A stretch of DNA of 64,000 nt from Salinispirillum marinum. GTDB lineage: Bacteria > Pseudomonadota > Gammaproteobacteria > Pseudomonadales > Natronospirillaceae. This document shows, in pieces, positions 59,598 through 64,000 of this stretch; position 1 is the first letter of the stretch, and each line of letters opens with the position of its first letter. The notes under the pieces were generated by a model, which ran no database searches, was not told the DNA's origin, and saw only the letters and a list, made by a program, of their open reading frames with translations. The DNA lies in assembly GCF_042651565.1 (NCBI RefSeq), contig NZ_JBHSDF010000002.1; one strand, written 5' to 3'. Made by a program: the position numbers and the translations under genes.

Positions 59598-60389
59598 ATG
59601 ACGAAAGTCACGATCAACACCCTGCAAAAAATGAAAACCGAAGGCCAGCGCTTTGCGGCGTTGACCGCCTACGATGCCACGCAAGCCCATTGGGTCAGTT
59701 CTGCGGGCGTTGAAGTCCTGCTGGTGGGTGATTCCCTCGGCATGGTCATTCAGGGTAATGACAGCACCGTTCCGGTGAGCTTGGACGATATGGTGTATCA
59801 CACACGCGCCGTAGCACGAGGTAACCAGAACGGATTACTGATGGCTGACGTGCCCTTTATGATGGCGGCCACGGTAGAACGTACGCTTGAGGCTGCCCAC
59901 GCCTTGATGCAAGCGGGTGCTGAAATCATCAAGGTCGAAGGTGGCGCCTGGCTGGCCCCGGCGATTGAAATTTTGGCGCGCAATGGCGTACCCGTGTGTG
60001 CACACTTGGGGCTAACCCCGCAAGCGGTCAATAAATTTGGTGGCTATCGCGTACAGGGCAAAACCGATACTGCCGGTGAACAACTTCTGGCCGATGCCAA
60101 AGCCTTAGAAGACGCCGGTGCCGACGTGCTATTGGTTGAATGCATACCCGCACCACTGGCAAAGCGCCTGACCGCGCAATCTCGCGTACCGGTCGTTGGT
60201 ATTGGGGCGGGTGCCGACACCGATGGACAAGTCCTTGTCTTATACGACATGCTGGGCATGAACCCCGGTCGCAATGCGCGCTTTGTGCGCAATTTCATGG
60301 CCGATGCCGACACCCCTCAAGCAGCTATAGCCGCCTATGCCGATGCGGTACGCAACCGTTCGTTTCCAGCCGAAGAGCACAGCTTCTAA
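59598..60389 (+). CDS. panB: Ketopantoate hydroxymethyltransferase
   Basis: First pantothenate-specific step: alpha-ketoisovalerate plus methylene-THF gives ketopantoate. Seen (263 aa): TAYDATQAHWVSSAGVEVLLVGDSLG, the metal site Asp in GDSLGM and VPFMMA, and HLGLTPQAVNKFGGY. GAGG 5 bases before ATG. TAATG overlap couples it to panC. Confidence 0.96.
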   Translation: MTKVTINTLQKMKTEGQRFAALTAYDATQAHWVSSAGVEVLLVGDSLGMVIQGNDSTVPVSLDDMVYHTRAVARGNQNGLLMADVPFMMAATVERTLEAAHALMQAGAEIIKVEGGAWLAPAIEILARNGVPVCAHLGLTPQAVNKFGGYRVQGKTDTAGEQLLADAKALEDAGADVLLVECIPAPLAKRLTAQSRVPVVGIGAGADTDGQVLVLYDMLGMNPGRNARFVRNFMADADTPQAAIAAYADAVRNRSFPAEEHSF

Positions 60390-61231
60390 TGTTACAAGTA
60401 TCCACTCGCCCGGCGCTGCGTGAAGCGCTCAATGCAGCTCGCGCCGCTGGCAAACGCATTGGCTTTGTACCCACCATGGGCAATTTGCATGGCGGGCATA
60501 TCAGCCTGGTGAAGGCCGCTCAAGAAAGCTGTGATTTTGTGGTATGCAGTATTTTCGTTAATCCCACCCAATTCGGGATGAACGAAGACATCGACAACTA
60601 CCCGCGTACGCTGGATGCCGACAAAGCCCTGCTGGATGAATCCGGGGTCGACCTGCTGTTCACCCCCAGCGTGCACGACATGTATTCTGACTTGGAGCTG
60701 ACGTGGGTTGAAGTCAATGGCATTACCGAACGCCACTGCGGCGCCAGTCGCCCGAACCATTTCCGTGGGGTGGCAACGGTGGTGTGCAAATTCTTGAATC
60801 TGGTACAGCCCGACTGCGCCTATTTTGGCCGCAAGGACTACCAACAGCTGGCCGTTATTCAACGTATGGTCGAAGATTTATTTATACCCTGTGAAATCAT
60901 CGGCGTACCGACGGCACGTGCCGCCGATGGTCTAGCACTCAGTTCACGCAACGGCTATTTAACCCCGGAAGAACGTGTGCTCGCGCCACAATTGCATGCC
61001 TGCTTGCAAGAAGCCAAGGCACGCATTGAGGCGGGTGTTACCGACTACAACGCCTTAACCGCGTGGGCTAAAGAACAGTTAGAATCGGGCCCTTGGCGGC
61101 TCGACTATTTCACCGTATGCCGCCAAGCGGATTTGGCCCCGGCCGAGCCCGAAGACCGCGCACTGGTTATCCTCGCCGCCTCTTGGCTAGGGCGTGCCCG
61201 GCTCATTGACAACATCACCCTGAGCCGTTGA
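60389..61231 (+). CDS. panC: Pantothenate synthetase
   Basis: ATP-dependent condensation of pantoate and beta-alanine. Seen (280 aa): HIGH-type VPTMGNLHGGHISLV, FVNPTQFGMNEDIDNYPRTL, FGRKDYQQLAVI, and the KMSKS-like LSSRNGYL. Start ATG 60389 overlaps the panB stop; longer frames upstream lie within panB. Confidence 0.96.
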   Translation: MLQVSTRPALREALNAARAAGKRIGFVPTMGNLHGGHISLVKAAQESCDFVVCSIFVNPTQFGMNEDIDNYPRTLDADKALLDESGVDLLFTPSVHDMYSDLELTWVEVNGITERHCGASRPNHFRGVATVVCKFLNLVQPDCAYFGRKDYQQLAVIQRMVEDLFIPCEIIGVPTARAADGLALSSRNGYLTPEERVLAPQLHACLQEAKARIEAGVTDYNALTAWAKEQLESGPWRLDYFTVCRQADLAPAEPEDRALVILAASWLGRARLIDNITLSR

Positions 61232-61268
61232 ACAGCGTAGGCCAATCAGGCATACTTGCCGCCCGTTT

Positions 61269-61306
61269 GCTGTGTAAAGGTCGGCGAATGCTACCGTTTA
61301 CACAGC
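61269..61306. repeat. Hairpin between panC and panD
   Basis: GCTGTGTAAA (61269-61278) and TTTACACAGC (61297-61306) form a perfect 10-bp stem, extended inside by GGT/ACC with one bulged G. No U-tract follows, so it could be an operator or a leader structure for panD. Confidence 0.55.
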
Positions 61307-61359
61307 TACCTACGTCCTTGTTAACTTTGACCTACTTTGGCAACTGAATGGGTATGTGT

Positions 61360-61740
61360 ATGCAACATCTCATGTTGAAAGCTAAGCTGCACCAAGCACG
61401 TGTTACCCACGCGGTACTGAACTATGAAGGCTCTTGCGCTATCGATGGTGACTTGTTGGACATGGCAGGGATACGCGAATTTGAACAAATTCAAATATAC
61501 AACATCGACAACGGTGAGCGTTTTACCACCTACGCGATTCGCGGTGAGGAAGGCAGCCGTATCATTTCGGTGAATGGCGCCGCTGCCCATAAGGCATCCG
61601 TAGGGGATAAGATCATTATCTGTGCCTATGCCATGTATGACGATGCCGAATTGGCGAACTTCAAGCCCCGCATGATCTACATGACCGCCGACAATGATGT
61701 CAGTCACACCAGCAACGCTATTCCAGTGCAAATGGCGTAA
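61360..61740 (+). CDS. panD: Aspartate 1-decarboxylase precursor
   Basis: Pyruvoyl enzyme making beta-alanine for PanC. Seen (126 aa): MLKAKLHQARVTHAVLNYEGSC, with self-cleavage between Gly24 and Ser25, then YNIDNGERFTTYAI and NGAAAHKASVGDKIIICAY. ATG 61360 gives the conserved N-terminus (usually MH-x-x-MLKAKLH); ATG 61348 and 61354 are alternatives. The spacer from panC (128 bases) suggests a separate promoter. Confidence 0.95.
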   Translation: MQHLMLKAKLHQARVTHAVLNYEGSCAIDGDLLDMAGIREFEQIQIYNIDNGERFTTYAIRGEEGSRIISVNGAAAHKASVGDKIIICAYAMYDDAELANFKPRMIYMTADNDVSHTSNAIPVQMA

Positions 61741-61896
61741 ACGCATAGAAGTCATAGTAGGGTGCGATGATTCGACACCCTAAAACCATCATAATAATCA
61801 ACAATACTGCGCCCAGCCTGACTACCTAATACATGAGACTGACCTCGTAGGAGATCAGCCGTAAGAACATCATTACTTTTGTTAAGGAATCGTATC

Positions 61897-63537
61897 ATGG
61901 TTGCGCCAACCCAATTCCCGTCATGGCAGGCTTTGGCCGCCCACCAGCAAACCCTCGTTGATCAGCACATGCGCTCGCTGTTTCAACAAGACCCGGCACG
62001 CAGCGATCGCTTCACGCTGTCGGCAGCGGGCATTACCCTCGACTACTCCCGCAACCGGTTAACCGATGACACTGTAACCTTATTGCTGCAACTGGCACAG
62101 GAGAGCGGTTTAGCCGAAGGCATTGCAGCCATGTTTGCGGGAGACACCATCAACAACACCGAGCACCGCGCCGTATTGCACACCGCCTTACGCAATCGCT
62201 CAGCACGGCCCGTTCCGGTGGATGGTGAAGATGTAATGCCCACCATACGCGCAACCCTGCAGAAAATGCGCGATTTCGTGACCGCCGTCGATGAAGGCTC
62301 CTTCGTCGGCTATACCGGCAAGCCGTTACGCACCATTATTAATATTGGCATTGGCGGCTCTTTTCTCGGGCCGAAAGTGGTGAGCGATGCATTAAAGCCT
62401 TACTGGAAACCCGGTTTCGATTTACGCTATGTGGCTAACGTCGATGGCACAGATTTCAGTGAAGCCTGCAAAGGCCTGGATCCTGAAACCACCCTGTTTG
62501 TGATTTGCTCGAAAACGTTCACGACGTTAGAAACCTTAAAGAATGCCGAAGCAGCACGAGCTTGGTTTTTAGCCACCGGCGCGACCCAAGCTGATGTGCA
62601 GCATCACTTTGTGGCCGTATCCACCAATACCCAAGCTGCTACTCAGTTTGGTATTGATGCCAACAATATGTTCGACATGTGGGATTGGGTCGGCGGCCGC
62701 TACAGCTTGTGGTCGGCCATTGGTCTGCCACAAGCCTTGGTGTTCGGCATGGATGTGTTCGAGCATCTGCTCGCCGGCGCACACGCCATGGACGAACACT
62801 TCCGTACAGCACCCTTAGGTGAAAATATGCCGGTTATACTTGGCTTATTGGGCATCTGGTATCAGAACTTCTGGGGTGCCGAGTCGCAAGCCGTACTGGT
62901 GTACGACGAATACCTGAAAGACTTCCCCGCCCACTTGCAACAGATGGATATGGAGTCAAACGGCAAGCGCGTCACCAAAGATGGCACGGCAGTAACTTGG
63001 CAAACCGGTGCCGTGGTGTGGGGTGGCACAGGCACCAATGGCCAACATGCCTACCACCAATTGATTCATCAGGGTACACGGTTGATTCCGGCCGATTTTA
63101 TAATGCCATTACGCAGCCACAACCCGATTACCGATCATCATGCGTGGTTGTTTGCCAACTTCTTAGGGCAACAACAAGCGCTTTTAGAAGGCAAAACAGC
63201 TGCCGAAGTTACCGCTGAACTGCTCGCCAAAGGTATGTCGGAAGCGGATGCCAAAGCCTTGGCACCGCATAAGGTAATTCCCGGCAACCAGCCACATAAC
63301 GCCATGACGTTTACACTTGGCACCCCGGAAGTGATTGGTGCGCTGATCGCACTTTACGAGCAAAAGGTGTTTGTACAAGGGCATATCTGGGGCATCAACT
63401 CGTTCGATCAGTGGGGCGTTGAATTAGGCAAGGTTCTTGGCAATGCGGTTTACAAAGCCTTGCAATCCGGCGATACGGTCGGCTATGACAGCTCCAGTGC
63501 GGCGCTGATTGAGCGCTTTCGCGCAGCTCAGGACTGA
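61897..63537 (+). CDS. pgi: Glucose-6-phosphate isomerase
   Basis: Interconverts glucose-6-phosphate and fructose-6-phosphate. Seen (546 aa): IINIGIGGSFLGPKVV, SKTFTTLETLKNA, DWVGGRYSLWSAIGLP, the signature GGTGTNGQHAYHQLIHQGT (catalytic His region), and KVIPGNQPHNAM; C-terminal WGINSFDQWGVELGK with the catalytic Lys. AAGGA precedes ATG 61897. With eda, fits a strain that cycles hexose phosphates through Entner-Doudoroff reactions. Confidence 0.97.
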   Translation: MVAPTQFPSWQALAAHQQTLVDQHMRSLFQQDPARSDRFTLSAAGITLDYSRNRLTDDTVTLLLQLAQESGLAEGIAAMFAGDTINNTEHRAVLHTALRNRSARPVPVDGEDVMPTIRATLQKMRDFVTAVDEGSFVGYTGKPLRTIINIGIGGSFLGPKVVSDALKPYWKPGFDLRYVANVDGTDFSEACKGLDPETTLFVICSKTFTTLETLKNAEAARAWFLATGATQADVQHHFVAVSTNTQAATQFGIDANNMFDMWDWVGGRYSLWSAIGLPQALVFGMDVFEHLLAGAHAMDEHFRTAPLGENMPVILGLLGIWYQNFWGAESQAVLVYDEYLKDFPAHLQQMDMESNGKRVTKDGTAVTWQTGAVVWGGTGTNGQHAYHQLIHQGTRLIPADFIMPLRSHNPITDHHAWLFANFLGQQQALLEGKTAAEVTAELLAKGMSEADAKALAPHKVIPGNQPHNAMTFTLGTPEVIGALIALYEQKVFVQGHIWGINSFDQWGVELGKVLGNAVYKALQSGDTVGYDSSSAALIERFRAAQD

Positions 63538-63565
63538 AGAGGGCCCTACCTGAAGGCCATGAAGC

Positions 63566-63593
63566 AAAAAGCCCGTCATTTGACGGGCTTTTT
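63566..63593. terminator. Rho-independent terminator between pgi and the M15 peptidase gene
   Basis: Perfect 13-bp stem AAAAAGCCCGTCA/TGACGGGCTTTTT with a 2-base centre and T-runs in both directions. Confidence 0.92.
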
Positions 63594-63610
63594 ATTGGCC
63601 GTAGGGAGGC

Positions 63611-64000
63611 TCAGCCCACCCGAACATGCCAAGGTTCAAAGCGGACGCCAAAGCGGTTGTCCACCGTGTATCGGATTTTGCTGTAACCCATTTCCTGCAA
63701 CTTGCGGAATTCACGGGTATTCGCAAACTCCGACGAGAAGTTGCCTAACCCCAAGCCTACCTGGCCTACATCAAAGTCACCCAACGCATGGAAAGAATAG
63801 CCCGGCGGCGCTAACGAACGTGATGCCCGCGACAAATTTCCTTCGGTTTGCTGCAGCTTCGCCAGGAATAAGTCAAATTGCTTCGCCACATTGCGCACAC
63901 CAGACGTCAAAATTAGAGTATCACCAATGTCATTGACCATGCGCGCGTACAACTCAGATGACTCACCACGGTACAAATAATGCCCCGAACGAGGAATGCT
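63611..64000 (-). CDS. M15-family D,D-carboxypeptidase-like protein (partial, runs off window)
   Basis: Frame remains open to base 64000, so the N-terminus is missing; about 129 C-terminal residues are visible. Seen: RSGHYLYRGESSELY, LTSGVRNVAKQFDLFLAK, SRASRSLAPPGYSFHALGDFDVG, with the zinc-site pattern S-x-H-x-x-x-x-x-D (SFHALGDFD) of VanY/M15 peptidases. Likely periplasmic peptidoglycan trimming. Convergent with pgi, sharing a bidirectional terminator. Confidence 0.8.
   Translation of the reverse strand, partial: SIPRSGHYLYRGESSELYARMVNDIGDTLILTSGVRNVAKQFDLFLAKLQQTEGNLSRASRSLAPPGYSFHALGDFDVGQVGLGLGNFSSEFANTREFRKLQEMGYSKIRYTVDNRFGVRFEPWHVRVG

Noticed and set aside
1..64000. CRISPR arrays, tRNA, rRNA or prophage
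   Set aside because: No regularly spaced repeats, no cloverleaf or rRNA-like stretches and no integrase, terminase or capsid genes were seen by eye; a covariance search would be decisive for tRNAs.

Overview
The window looks like a chromosomal segment of a free-living gammaproteobacterium, probably of the Oceanospirillales/Pseudomonadales group. The evidence is gene order: gluQ-cbrA-cbrB-[sRNA]-pcnB-folK-panB-panC and ubiE-ubiJ-ubiB-hisE-tatABC are both Pseudomonas-type blocks. Other markers are dadA-ridA-dadX, hslVU, Fe-superoxide dismutase and an Entner-Doudoroff aldolase. Coding density is high and many genes overlap by ATGA or TAATG junctions. I saw no rRNA, tRNA, CRISPR array or complete insertion sequence. 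The species cannot be fixed from the sequence alone.

Layout. 1-9140: lipid acyltransferase, SGNH esterase, TetR regulator, orphan PilH-like receiver, two-cysteine DksA, purU, small DUF genes, sodB, a coiled-coil membrane protein, a thioesterase and an AI-2E-family permease. 9196-12246: D-amino-acid catabolic operon dadA-ridA-dadX behind an inverted pair of Lrp-like boxes. 12297-19538: pirin, a VWA/DnaJ membrane pair, a chemoreceptor, a small heat-shock gene behind a sigma32 promoter and a ROSE-like RNA thermometer, a flavoprotein and eda. 19605-24810: tldD-pmbA and the sigma32-driven hslVU operon. 24978-32485: a tightly packed four-gene signalling cluster (receiver; Hpt-REC-REC-GGDEF; GAF-PAS histidine kinase; Cache-HAMP-PAS hybrid kinase with two receivers) that looks like a c-di-GMP phosphorelay. 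32611-36654: a ferric-iron ABC transporter split into three separately oriented genes with Fur-like sites. 36956-41798: ubiquinone genes, hisE and tatABC.

41830-49371 is more accessory. It holds a FAH-family hydrolase, gmk, a second chemoreceptor, an AAC(3)-I-like acetyltransferase, an RDD-family remnant, nudK, a Phd/ParE toxin-antitoxin pair, an internally deleted ParD-like antitoxin too short for ordinary gene calling, a DUF6236-like gene and several palindromic repeats. 49372-63537 returns to core metabolism: mutarotase, aminotransferase, gluQ, cbrAB, pcnB, folK, panB, panC, panD and pgi. A DD-carboxypeptidase-like gene runs off the right edge.

The most interesting structure is the 862-base gap between cbrB and pcnB. 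It holds two complete, near-duplicate sigma54 promoters, each about 100 bases downstream of TGTTACC/GGTAACA inverted half-sites. Each is followed by an RNA rich in AANAAYAA motifs presented in or beside hairpin loops. This is the expected place for the Crc/Hfq-sequestering RNA CrcZ, but here there appear to be two compact RNAs in tandem, the first only about 90 nt long.
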